A stretch of DNA of 64,000 nt. It comes from Monocercomonoides exilis (lineage: Eukaryota; Preaxostyla; Oxymonadida; Polymastigidae). The DNA lies in assembly GCA_001643675.2 (NCBI GenBank), contig LSRY02000009.1:429001-493000 (forward strand), read 5' to 3'. The notes under the pieces were generated by a model that was not told the origin of the DNA, made no database searches, and saw nothing but the letters and a program-made list of their open reading frames with translations. Shown piece by piece: positions 1-12,183 of the stretch. Each line of letters opens with the position of its first letter. Position 1 is the first letter of the stretch. The position numbers were made by a program, and so were the translations under genes.

Positions 1-193
1 ATTTGCATTCATTTTCGCTATCATCATCGTCTTCTTTTGCTGCTGCTGCTGCTGCTGTTTCTGCTTATCTGTTTGCTTCTCATTCATTTTATTTCTGATG
101 TTCTTATAGTTCAATTGATTTTGGTCGTGATTTGGCTTCTTTGGCTGAGGAGACAAGAAAGAAGAATGAAGATTGATGTTATTATTGTGTGGA

Positions 194-224
<31 letters not shown>

Positions 225-840
225 AATGAGAAGAAGAAGAATGAGAAAAGGAAGAAGAAGAAGAAGAAGAAGAAGAAGAAGAAGGTTGTGGAGAAATAGA
301 GCGAAGAGGAGGAAGAGGAAGAGAATTTTTGGAAGAAGAAGAAGATGAGGAGGAGGAGGAGGAAGAAGAAGGAAAAGGAGAAGGAGATAAATGATTACGT
401 GCTTGAGAAGAAGAAGAGGAAGAAGAGGAAGATGATGATGATGAAATGATGTTGTGTGTGTTTTGTGTGAATTGAGAAGGAGAAGTGATGCGAAGTGGAG
501 GCAGTTTTGATGAATTGGATGGATCTTTCTGTGGAACAGAAGAAGAAGAAGAAGAAAGAGAAGAAGAAGATGATGATGATGATGAATTTGTTTTCATTAC
601 ATTATCTTTCTTCTTCTTTTTGTTCTGATTTGATGATGATGAGGAGGAGGAGGAAAAGGAGGAAGAGGAAGAAGAAGAAGAAGAAGTTTTAGAAGAGGAG
701 GAAGAAGAAGAAGATGATGATGATATTGGAGAAATAGCAGGAGGAGCAATGCTAACAAGAAACGTGTCTGTACCTTCATCATTATCGATTGGAATAACTG
801 GCTCTTCTGAAAGAGAAGAAGGAGTTGGATGTTGTGGAAG

Positions 841-873
<33 letters not shown>

Positions 874-2100
874 AACAGGTTTCAATGAATTAATCTTGCA
901 TTTATTTCTTTTTTGTTCTTCTTCTCCTTCTCCTTCTCCTCTTCTTCCTCCTCCTCCTTCTTCTTCTTCTTTACCATTGTTCTTCCCTTCTGCCTCTTTA
1001 ATATCCAATGGTTGTTCTAATCCAGATGATAATGTGGATGAAGAAGGCACTTCTGTCAGTTGTTGAGGCTGTTGAAGAGAAGAAGAAGAAGAAGAAGAAG
1101 AAGAAGAAGAAGGGGGAAGAGAAAGAGGAGAAGAGGAAGAGGAAGAGGAAGAAGAAGATGATGATGATGATGATGAAAGAAGAATAGGTGGCATTGAAGC
1201 GCATCGAGATGTTGGAGCATTCAACATAACATCTTCTTCTTCCTCTTCTTCAGCATCTTCCTCTTCTTCTCCTTCTCCATTGTTGTTGTTTTTGTTTCTT
1301 TTGCTCTGCTTCATCTTCATCTCTGGTATCACCGAAGCTGAAGCACTTCTTTCAATACCCAATGAATGAGAAAGAGAAGAAGGAGAAGGAGATAGAGAAA
1401 GAGAAGAAGAAGAAGAAGAATGTTTGGCATTAGCATCATTAGCAGACACAGTACAGACAGACGCAATGATGCCAGCGAATGCTGTGTGAACAGCAGGAGG
1501 AGAAGAGATTTCGAGGTTGGAGTGGAGAGGAGGGGCTGAGGAGATGAGTGGGGGTTGAGAAGAAGAAGAGGAGGAGGAGGAAGAAGAGGAAGAAGAGGAG
1601 GAGGAGGAGGAAGAAAAAGAAGAAGGAAGATTCATTTGATTCAAATTGTGAGGCTTGAGAGCAACAGGATTGGCTACAGGGATGGGGTGGTTGAAAGGGT
1701 GCATGTCAACAGATTGGACAGCATTGAATGGTGTGAATGAGGAAGAAGAGGAAGAGGAAGAAGAAGAAGACACTTTATTGTCTCCTTCCCCTTCTTCATC
1801 ACTGAAAACTTGCTTGTTCTCTTCATTTCCCCTTATCTGCTTCGTTTCTTTTCCTTCCCTTCCTTCCCTCCCTTCCCTTCCCTTCTTCTTCTTCTTCTTC
1901 TTCTTCTCCATCTCTTCTGCCTGCACCAGCTGAGCAGTCAATGAAATAGCTACTTTTCCCAACAATTGCCTCTCCACCTGTTGCATAGCAATGAAACGAT
2001 GGAGTTCCAGGTTGTGTTTGATTAAGGCAGCATTGTCTGCTTTTGACTGGGAGAGCTGGAAGCGGAGGAGAGAAGGAGAAGAAGAAGAAAGAGAAGAAGG

Positions 2101-2136
<36 letters not shown>

Positions 2137-3013
2137 AGCGGAAGCTACCATCTGCCCTATGCATTGGCTGATTACTTCGTTCGTTTTGTGTCTGAGCGTT
2201 TCCTTCAGCTTCTCATTGGCAGCATTCGCTTCCTCCACCTCTTTCTTCTCTTTCTTCAATGAAGATATCTTGTTTTCTATGATTGCCAGCTGTTCTTGCA
2301 GTTCTGTTTTGGAAATGTTACTAAATTCTTTCTTAAACTGGGAAATGGTGTTATCTTGTGATGATGATGATGATGATGATGGAGAAGAAGAAGAAGAAGA
2401 AGAGAATTTCGCCATCGCTTCCTTCACCCCCGTCTTCCTCCTCTCCATCTCGTTCTCTCTCTCACATATGTTCTTCATCTTCTCCTCTATCCTGACTGCT
2501 TCATTGAATGCATTTGCTATTTCTTCACTCAGCCACGCGACGTCTGTTTGCAGCGAAGGAGGAAGAACAAGAGAAGAAGAAGGAAGAAAAGAAGTCAACG
2601 AAAGAGGAGAAGAAGAGCCATCGACACATTGAGACGGGTTGAGAAGGAGATGGCAGGTGGAATCAGAAGGGAAGGAAGAATTAGCTTTGGATGAAGAAGA
2701 AGAAGAAGAAGCAGAAGAAGAGGAAGAAGAAGAGGAAATTGAATTTTGATTAGGAAATGTTTGTTTTTGCATCTGCTTCATATTCTGTTCCATTTGCTTG
2801 TTATTCTCCTTCTCTTTCTCCTCTTTCTCCTCTTTCTCCTCTTTCTCCTCTTTCTCCTCTTTCTCCTTCTTCTGTATGTTGTATTCATTCACAATCTCAT
2901 TCAATCTTTCTGTGCTGCGTGTCACTTCTTCATCAAGCAGAGTGGTGCTGATGAGCAGAAGATGCTCGATGGCTCTGATCTCAGCTGGGGTGGAGAGGGT
3001 GATGGAGGAAGAA

Positions 3014-3048
<35 letters not shown>

Positions 3049-6048
3049 AGAAGAAGAAGAAGAGGAAGAGGAAGAAGAAGATGGAGAGGAAGAAGAAGAA
3101 GAAGAAGAATTAGAATAAGAAGCAACAGAATTAGGATTGCAATTTACATTCGTGTTCTGAAGTGACGAATATTGCAGTGATTCAGGTGAGATGGATGCTT
3201 GTGCAGTGTGGAAGGCAGACAAGAGCACCCTTTCAAACTCTTTTCCTCGCTGTGCAATCAAAGCAGTTGTGAGCATTTCTCTATCTTCATTCAATTTTGT
3301 GTTAGTTTCTTCTTCTTCTTCCTCCTCCTCCTCCTCCTCTTCCTCTTCTTCTTCTTCCTCCTCTTTCTTCTTCTTTGCTTTCTTTTGTTTCTCCTTCACT
3401 TTCTCCCTCAATTCTTCTTCTTCTTCTTTTCTTCTTCTTCCTCCTCCTCCTCTTCCTTCTCTTCCTCCTTTCTCGTTCACGTTCACATTCACATTCCACA
3501 CAAAAGACGAACCATTTCTTGCAATATCCACCAGCTGTGTGGCCATTGCATGGGCAGAAGAAGCAAGAAGAAGCAGGGAAGAAGGAGGAAGAGCGGAAGG
3601 AAGGGGGAAATGAGTGAAGGGACGTGTTGGGGAATGAATGATTGAAGAAGAAGAAGAAGAGGAAGAGGAAGAAGAAGCATATGATGATGTTATCACACCA
3701 TTAGCTCCATTTGATCGAGAAGGCGAAGAAAATTTTGTTTTTGCTTTGTTTTTGTTTGGTGAAGTGAAAGGTGAATGACGTGAAGGAGAAAGAGAAGGTG
3801 AATGAGAAGATGAAGATGAAGATGAAGATGAAGTGTGCTGTTTGGAAGGAGAAAGACGAAAATTGCGAGGAAGAGGAGAGGAAAAGGGGGAGAAAGAAGA
3901 AGAAGATGATGATGATGATGATGATGTGGATGGTGATAGAGTTGAATAAGAGAGAAGAATCGCTTGTGAATGAGAAGGAAGACAGCAAGTGAGAGGGATG
4001 AAGGGAGAACAATGAGCGCTATGTTGCTGTTGTTGTTGTTGAGAAAGAAGAAGAAGGGAATTGGAAGAAGAAGATGATGATTTGCTTAGTTCTTCATTCC
4101 ACGATGAAGGAAATGGAGAAGAAGAAGAAGATGATGATGATGATGAAATGTTTGTTTGTTTTCCTGGTTCCATTGCACCAGAAGAAGAAGAAGAAGAAGA
4201 ATCCAACCCCTTCCCACCTCCTCCTTTCCCCTCCTCCATCTTCCTCTTCAGCTCCGCTATTTCCCTCTGCAGTTCGAGAATTGTGTCTTTGTACTGAGAA
4301 ATGTGTGTCTCCACCGACACTTTGTTCTTCACCAGTGTTCTTGTGATGTTCTTCGCCCTGGCTGCGTATTTGAGGGTGTTGTGTGTCTCCTCATAGAACA
4401 GCGCAGACGGCGACACATTGGCAATCATCACTGTCTTCGTGTTGCCTCCCAAAGAATCCTTCAGAAGACGAGTAAGTTTGCTGTCTCTGTATGGAATGTG
4501 GATTTTTTCTGCTTCCTTCAGCGCTCCTCCGGACAGCAAGGCAGGGAGCGGTGGGGAAGCGGAGGAGGGGGGAATGGAGGAAGGAGATTGAGGAGGGGTT
4601 GTGACAGAAGAAGAAGAAAAAGAAGAAGAAGAAGAAGAGGATTCTTTTGAAGATTTTGCTTTATCTGTCTCTTGTGATGTCGAAGACTGCTGAAGTGGTG
4701 ATTGCATCTTCCCTCCTTCTCCCATCCCTTTCTTCTCTTTCTCCTTCTCCTTCATTTTCTCCTTCGCCTTCTGTGCTGCCTGCATGCTCTGCTCCTGTGC
4801 CGACAGCATCGCCATCCTCTGTGCCTGCGCCTGTGCACTCAGCGCATTGATGCAGTTTCCCAGAGCCAGCAGCGACTTGTTGATGTTCGCCCCTTCGATC
4901 ATCCGTATCCCCCTGTTCTCTGACCCCTGTGCCCGCTCTGAGCCTGCCAGGTCGATCATGCTCAGCTTCGCATGCGTCACATTCGTCACCACGCCGGGTG
5001 TGTTGTCCCGCGCCTCCAGCGACAGCTGCAGGATCGCGTGCGACCGCGACGACACCTCGTTCCGCTCTGTCGACGCCATCTTGCGCCGCGCATTGCCTTC
5101 CCTAATCAGCTCCTCCATCTGCCCTAGCTGCGTCACCGTCACCTCTGTCAGCCCAGGAATAAATACCCCTTTTTCCGGATCTTCCCGGATAAACAGCTGC
5201 TTCGCCTCGGGACGACGCTGGCTGCTTTTCCCTTTCGGCACATCGGCTCTCTGTGATGGCGAGTCTGAGCTGTTGAAAGGAGATGGGGAAGGGGATCGTG
5301 CTTTGCGGGAATAGCTTCCTATTTGCAGAGAAAACGATGCAGGAGTCGGAGATGTGCTCATTGACCGAATGTCCGAGCGCGGCTCCATTTCATCACGAGA
5401 AGGTACAAGCAGATCTTTTATGGTTTCGTTGTAAATCTCCAAAAAGGAAAGTGTAAGCTTGAATATTTGCTTGTCACTCCTTTGCTCCATTAGATGAAAA
5501 AACAACTCCCCAGTAAATGAATATAATCCTTTCACATCTGAAGGAACAGATGGAAGAAGATGACCCATCATCGTGAATGTTTTTCCAGCGCCTGTCATGC
5601 CATAACAAAAGCAGGTCGTGTTAAATCCATCGAATGTTGCTTCAACCAATGGGTAAACAGTCTTTCTGAACACCTATATTTAAAAAATATTTTAGAAAAA
5701 ATTTAAATTAAACAGCAATCGCTATTTTGAGTATATTCAAACCTCGAAATTTGTTGTATCTCCATCAAAGGCTTGATCAAATTCATACATTCGTTCTTCA
5801 CGTGTTCGTTCAATCTTTGAGTCTATTCCCTCAAATGGATCTTGTAAAAAAACAAGATTGTCCTGAATTCTAAGGATTGAACTTCGACTATAACGACTGT
5901 TTATATGTTTTTCATTTTCCAACAGTGGACGGCTTCTCACAACAACTGTGAGATGTGTCTCTTCCGTTTGATCTTGATTGTCTTTATTCAAGTTCAATGT
6001 TGGGTTGTTAATCTCTTTAACTGATATGCTTTCGTCTTTTTCAATCAT
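1..6048 (-). CDS. Kinesin-8-like motor protein with giant Ser-rich tail (partial, 3' end beyond window)
   Basis: Two exons are seen: 5743-6048 (102 codons, ATG at 6048) and 5673 down to base 1, open to the edge (at least 1993 codons in all). The intron 5674-5742 (69 nt, GTTTGA...TAG) joins TTCGAG to GTGTTC in frame. The motor domain is clear: VVVRSRPLL near the N-terminus, P-loop GMTGAGKT (~residue 127), switch I NEVSSRSH (~306), switch II DLAGSE (~342), NKSLLALGNCINAL (~371), HIPYRDSKLTRLL (~495) and LKYAARAKN (~536), then an EIAELKRKM coiled coil. The GMTGAGKT P-loop and the ALGNCINAL and neck sequences fit kinesin-8 (Kip3/KIF18), whose members walk to microtubule plus ends and depolymerise them. 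Subfamily is inferred. A ~110-codon low-complexity insert splits the motor after INAL. The tail beyond ~4200 is coiled coil (around 2160-2340) alternating with poly-Ser, poly-Glu and poly-Gln. Confidence 0.93.
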
Positions 6049-6218
6049 AATGCGTGAAAACAGACAAGGAAAAATTTACCCAACTGTCGAGAGATATTAT
6101 TGTGGTTTCATTTTTTTTTCTTTTTTCAAAACTGCATTAAATTTTTGTAGCTTGTGCAATTTATGTATGCATGAAAATGACTAACAACAATAAACAATTG
6201 TGATCAAACCGCAATAGC

Positions 6219-7302
6219 ATGAAAATGGAGTCAAGACCAATTGCAACTAATACTTCGGCTATGACGCTTGGAAACGTTAAAATGCCATTTTGGTATCGTG
6301 CGCTGTCGTTTTTTACTTCGAAAAGAATGAAGTTAATTCTTCGGATTTGCTCAATTGTGGTTCAGTCACTTTTTATCGTGGGAGTTGGATTTTTGAGCAT
6401 ATTTTTGGGAATAACATCGAAAATTTTGAAGGTAAATTATCAATCTGCTGTAACTGCATGTTTAATAAGGTATATTTTTTATTTTTTTCTTCAGTTATTG
6501 TGGATTTTCAAATTAAAAATAAATAAATATCTGAAAGTATATTGGCTGTACTGTTGATATTGTTGGAGCTCAGACTTAAGCCGATTCGCAAAACATTTCC
6601 ATACCTTCTTGTTCCTCAGTATCGGGATGGCTTGATAATATTGTTTGTTTTTGTAATTTTAAAATGAAAAAAATAAATCTGATGTTTTATTTTTGATTTA
6701 TTGCAATCAGAATGTCTTTTCTATCTATGTCTGTGTATGAAGCTTATTCAATTTACTCTTGGATTGGCTATGTTATTGGTGGTGTAATCCTTGCTTTTTC
6801 AATCATTCGTCTGGTAATTGAATCTCTTGATTCGCCAGATCCAAATTTGCAGTATACACTTTATTTGGAGGCAAAGAAAAATATGGAAGAGGCAATGGCA
6901 TCGAATCCGCCAAATGCTGTGCAAAGTTCTTCTTCTTTTATGCAACCATCATCAGCAACTCCTGAAGCACGATCATCAAATGCAAATTCGGAATCATTTT
7001 ATGAAGGAATACCTTCAACCCAAACTTTTGATTCAACTGCAAATCAAACAACTTCGGAACAGGTTCCGCAAACTTCTTCAAACTCACAAACAACTATTGC
7101 ACCTGCTGCATCTACTTATGCCACATCTTCTGTTGAACCGAGCCCAACTGCTAATTCTTCGGCATCAACGGGATATGGAGAATTTGATGTTGAACCAGGA
7201 ACAGAAGCTTCAGGATCTTTAACATCAAACAATTTAACGTCTAATCAGAAGGGAGGAAAGGGACTTTCTGATGCTTATGATGCATTATTTGAAAACGAAT
7301 GA
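6219..7302 (+). CDS. COPI-associated family membrane protein (TVP15-like) with Ser/Thr/Gln-rich tail
   Basis: My model has three exons: 6219-6469, 6538-6642 and 6711-7302 (about 315 aa, stop TGA). Introns are 6470-6537 (68 nt, GTATAT...AAG) and 6643-6710 (68 nt, GTTTGT...CAG). A donor at 6653 also keeps frame for the second intron. Translation could start at ATG 6219 or ATG 6225. The protein has about four hydrophobic segments: QSLFIVGVGFLSIFLGI, then ILAVLLILLELRL, then around DGLIIL, then WIGYVIGGVILAFSIIRL. The LLILLEL(R) motif and four-helix layout match the COPI_assoc family (yeast Tvp15), small Golgi/late-secretory membrane proteins. The ~150-residue C-terminal tail is polar (Ser, Thr, Gln, Asn) and probably cytosolic. 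It lies 170 bp from the start of the divergent kinesin gene, so the two may share a promoter region. The family call rests on motif recall; the AAG acceptor is the weakest join. Confidence 0.72.
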
Positions 7303-7869
7303 AAGCAAGTTTCATTGAACAATTTTTCATTTTACTGTAAATTTATGTAAAAAAATTTTTTTTGATTTCTTATGGTAATGTTACCTTATTTGAAATGAAA
7401 ATTCTCTATCTCTTTTGGTTATCTTTATCTGCTTCTGTGAGTTATTGTTTCAACAATTTTATTCAAAAATCTTTTGTTTAATTTTTCATTTTTTATCTCA
7501 TTATTGTGTAAGATATTCCATTTGTGGAAAATATTGTTGAAAATGGAAAAGCGAAAGCAAATTGTTTTCTTTAAATAGAATTAATGGAAAAGATGAAAAT
7601 ATATGTGATAAAGAATTTTTTATTTCTCGAACGAATTCACAACTCCTTTTTTGTAGAATTAATGTTCTTTTTTATCAAATATGGAGAAAAAAAAGACAGA
7701 ATTTTTTTGTGTGAATCTCAATGTTAATGAATTTCCAAAAACAGCAACTGCTCAACAATGCAGCAAAAATTAAAAAATAAATTAATAAATAAAATAATAA
7801 AGAAAAGTTTCGGATTGATGTTCGATAAAATATTTTGTTATTTATATTTATTTTTTATTTTATTTTATT

Positions 7870-8166
<297 letters not shown>

Positions 8167-9796
8167 CGAAAAGTTCCTTCTGTTTAAATATAGGATTTAT
8201 TTTAATATTTAATCTAGGTGGAAGCACTTGCAGAGGAGTAAATTCTCACCAGAGTTCTTTTTTTTTTTTTTTTTTTTTTTTTCAGATAGTTTTAATTTTT
8301 GCCACAGTGTAATTCAACAAAGAAGATCGAAAGCCACAGAACTTATGCTTATTTGTGATTATTCTTTAAATCAAAACTTTTTTCAGAGTACTGATTTAAT
8401 GTTGATTTTGTTTCTTTTGAAAAAAGGTTATCCATTCAAATGTGAAAATAATTCCAAGTTCTTTTAAATCCAATATTTGACTCTGGATAAATATTAAATT
8501 TTTTGAATTATGCTCTGCACAGTGCTCACAAGGATTTTTCTCATCTTTTTAATATCTCATCGTTTTATTTTATGCTCAAGAATGTTTGAATTTTTATTGT
8601 TTGATAGTTGAATGGTTAATTTTAAAACATAAATTTATGAAATATTATGACAATTTTAAAAAATCATTCATTTTCTGTGAACAATTTAGGTTTTAATTGT
8701 TGCAATTTATATTATTTGAATAAATGCAGAAAAGTTGAAATACAACAAACAAATTATTGAATGATATTTTTATTTCTAACACAGGCGTTTGTAACAATTG
8801 TGAAACATGGAATATTTGAATAAATTATTTTGCGTGAATGACAAAAAAACCAATAAATCATTCACACTTTTAAAAAAGTTATTTTTTCAAAAATGTTCAT
8901 TCACACATGCAAGAATTCTGTCCCATATGAGTTCAGGTCTAAATAATTATCAAATGGAATTTCCAAATTTCAGTGAACATTCATAAATAAACAATTCATT
9001 CCGTTTTATTCGATAATTTTCATATGAAAAAATATGATTTCTTAGTAATAGCTCGCATGGGGAAAAATATGCAACTTCAAGATTTTTTTATTGAAAATGA
9101 ATGAACTTTTTTTTGCTTTTTGTGAATAAATAAAAATTTAAATAAAATGGGTTTATTTTTTCTTTGACATATGTTTGAGGTTTCAAAGCATTTTGTTTTA
9201 TTTTGCTGTAATTTCTAAAACATGAAAAATAACACTAATTCGAAACAAAAAAAATAATACATTTTTGAATAATAATAATTCGATTTCGAAAAAGAATAAA
9301 TCAAATTCGAAATGAAATTATTTTTGATTTGATAAAGAAATAACTTGTGTTTCGGCGTTAAAACTATCTTTGTTTTTATCTCATCTTTTCACTTTGTTTT
9401 TCAATATTTCAAAAATGACGCTTTTTAATTAAAAATTCTCTCCTATGAATTTAAAATAATAAAATTGAAGTCAATTCATAAAGAAAATGAATATATTTTC
9501 ATTAAAAAATTGATGTTTTTCTTATTTTCATTAAAGAAACTTGAAAACAAATTGGAAAAAATTCTTGTATTTTGCTATTCGACAAATATGATTGAAAATT
9601 CTCTATTTCCATTTAAGAGTTCAAATGTGTGAATTTTTTTATATTCCAATCATTCGAGAAATATTTTTCGATTGTGAAATAAATATATCAAATAATTTAT
9701 TTGTCAATAGTTGCTTTTAAAAAAAAAACACTTTTCTTTCAGTTATTGTATTTGATTGGTTAAGAATATAACTTGAAATTCTCTGAAATTCATTCT

Positions 9797-10075
9797 CAAT
9801 ATGGGGGAAAATATGGTCTTTCAAGCTTTTTATGCACAAAGCATGAAAAAATTGCTTCTCTTTTAACTTTATTTCACTTTCTCAAATTTTAAAATAAATT
9901 AGATTTTCATATCAGCAAACAGGCATTGTTGAATTCAAAACGTCAAGTTTTATGACATTCCGAGTTTGTCAAAAAATGGATTCATTATTATTGTTTTTTT
10001 TGTTCTCAAAAATTCAATGAAAAATGCATTATTTTTCAATGAAAATGCCTGAAGTGAAATATTTTCCCCCATATA
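9797..10075. repeat. Short inverted repeat pair, possible MITE
   Basis: ATATGGGGGAAAATAT occurs forward at about 9799 and inverted at about 10060, flanking about 250 bp of AT-rich sequence. A weaker forward copy (ATGGGGAAAAATAT) is at about 9056. No coding capacity is seen between. A small non-autonomous element is the simplest reading but no target-site duplication was established. Confidence 0.35.
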
Positions 10076-10559
10076 TATTAAAAATTTTTTGTAATAAACG
10101 AATTTCGAAATAGAAAAAACTTTTTTCGAATATGATTTATTTTTTGTATAACCATTATGGAAAAAAATAAATTTTTTAATCTGAAAAAGTTCAAAAAAAA
10201 TAATTCTTGATACAAAAATTTAGAACATTGGTCAAGAAAAGCTTGAAAGTTCGTATTTTCCCACATATCATTAATAAATGAAATGATGAATGCGAATGAT
10301 CAGTTTCATCCTTGTCAAAATCTTCATTTGTTTTGAAAAACAAACATTTTTCTCCAGTCCGAATTTGGCAAGATCGTACAATATTGGAATGGTCAATTTT
10401 CTGTGAAATTAATAGATGAGGAACGTTAATAATATATATCATGTTTTCATTCATCAGAGATGTGCGGAAGTTGACAAAAAAGTCATAAAAAAAATAAAAA
10501 ATCGAAGAAATAATTGGTGAATGAATTCTATAAAATATGAATTTTTTATAAAAAAATGA

Positions 10560-11535
10560 TTATTCAACTTCCATGGGATCAAATTCTGATGCACTTTGGC
10601 AGTCCCCAGCCCCAAGTGAATCTGATTTTTCAAATTCTGTCATTTGAATATTATCATTTTCATCTAATATATCAGATTCTAGCTCTGATTCTGTCGAGTC
10701 ACTTTCTTCTCTTTCAGATTCTTCCAATTCATTTTCTTTTTCATATAAATTGAAGACGATTTCTATTATTAGATCCACAAATATTTTATATATGAGTTTC
10801 TTCTGACCAGCCACATAGATAAATAGTCTCCAATATCCTTTTCTCTGCATCCTGTTCCTGGAAAATTTTCCAATAATTCATCAATACGCCATCAACAGTG
10901 TTTGTTCAGGCATGAGTGATTTTGTTTTTGAATTATCGCTTGTGATAGACTGTATCATGAGCGAAGCCATAATCTTTCAATCTCGCATCAGCCTTCCATT
11001 CATCGGTCATATTCCGAGTTCCTGGAAGAATTATGGCTCGAATTATTGAAATCAATGTCTCAGCCTTTCTATTTGGAACGATTATCAAAAAGCACTTCCC
11101 CGCACCTCCATTTGGTTTCCTTTCCACAGCTCCAAATATCCAAATTTTTCTCTTCTTTTTCCATCGCCCAAACTTTCTGCGCCTCCAAACTGCTTCGTCG
11201 ATCTCCACAATACTTCCCGTCCCTCCTCTGACAGCTTGATTTTTGTTCCAAATAGATGTGCATCTGACTAGAATAACACTCGTCCAATAATGAATTGTAT
11301 TTTCTCTTTTTCCAAGCAGTTCACCAATGTGTGCGGCTGATATACCAATGCAATAATATAAAACAATCATCAAAAATTTTCTCAGTGGTATTCTTGAATT
11401 TTTTTTGAGATGTGTTTTTAAAAACGGACTGTTGTTTACCACATTTTCCACATTTCCAAGACTTGTCATTCTTGCCTCCGGATATGAATATCATTTGGCA
11501 TAATCTTTTTGAAAAATCAGAGATCTTACCGTTAT
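10560..11535 (-). pseudogene. Degenerate Merlin/IS1016-type (DDE_Tnp_IS1595) transposase
   Basis: Read on the minus strand. A zinc-ribbon segment WKCGKCGKQQSVF (~11460-11415) lies in one frame. The core follows in another: RIPLRKFLMIVLYYC, a helix-turn-helix-like stretch, VEIDEAVWRRRKFG (first catalytic Asp), WIFGAVERKPNG, KCFLIIVPNRKAETL, ILPGTRNMTDEWKA (second Asp) and YGFAHDTVYHK. Two in-frame stops follow (TAA at ~10940 and TGA just after), then TNTVDG where the family has TNT(I/V)EG, so the usual catalytic Glu is Asp. A frame change leads to FPGTGCREKDIGDYLSMW and another to an acidic tail ending FDPMEVE. At least three lesions make it a pseudogene. Merlin elements are eukaryotic cut-and-paste transposons related to bacterial IS1016. 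No terminal inverted repeats were identified around it. Confidence 0.85.
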
Positions 11536-11539
11536 TGTT

Positions 11540-12180
11540 TTTTATGAAATAAATAATAATATGTCCAAAAACGATTGTGCACCATTTTGATATTTATTAC
11601 AAGAAAAATACATTTCTCAATTTTTGTTATTTTCCACAAACCAAAATAGCTTTCATAATAATAAATTTTAAAGGGAAATGGTTTATTCATTAACAATTCA
11701 TATTTTCATTGATATATGAAGAAGTCATTGCTTTCATTGTATGTTTTTCGAACATCTTTTCACAACACTATTTTTGGTGATAATGATAATTCATTATGCG
11801 TTAGTAATGAACAACTATAAGCATAATTATTTTCATGATTGAAAAAGGAGCGTGAATCAGAAATGAGTAATAGATTGCGTATAAATTATATTTATCGTGT
11901 ATGTTCTATTATTTATCATTAATATTTTAAGATATTTATTTTTTTAACATTCATTTTTTGACGAATGAAAATAACAAATTAATATTTCTTTTGTATTTTT
12001 TGAATTAACATTTGTCGCGATAAATAAAATTATTAGCTTATGACAATTTTTTTCGATCAAATATTAAAGCTGTTTAAACTGCTTTATGGAAAGAACCAGA
12101 AGAAAGAAATGGAAATTTGCACTTTGCAGAAAATTGAACAAACAACTGTACAGGTCTTGTTCTTCTTGGATAATCATGCG
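11540..12180. other. AT-rich intergenic stretch, nothing recognised
   Basis: AT-rich sequence upstream of the dead transposase. I see no gene, RNA or clear repeat in it. Confidence 0.6.
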
Positions 12181-12183
12181 CTT

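Noticed and set aside
37-5314. Arg-, Lys- and Glu-rich plus-strand ORFs
   Set aside because: Complement of poly-Ser and coiled-coil codons in the minus-strand kinesin, which has an unbroken frame and clear motor motifs.
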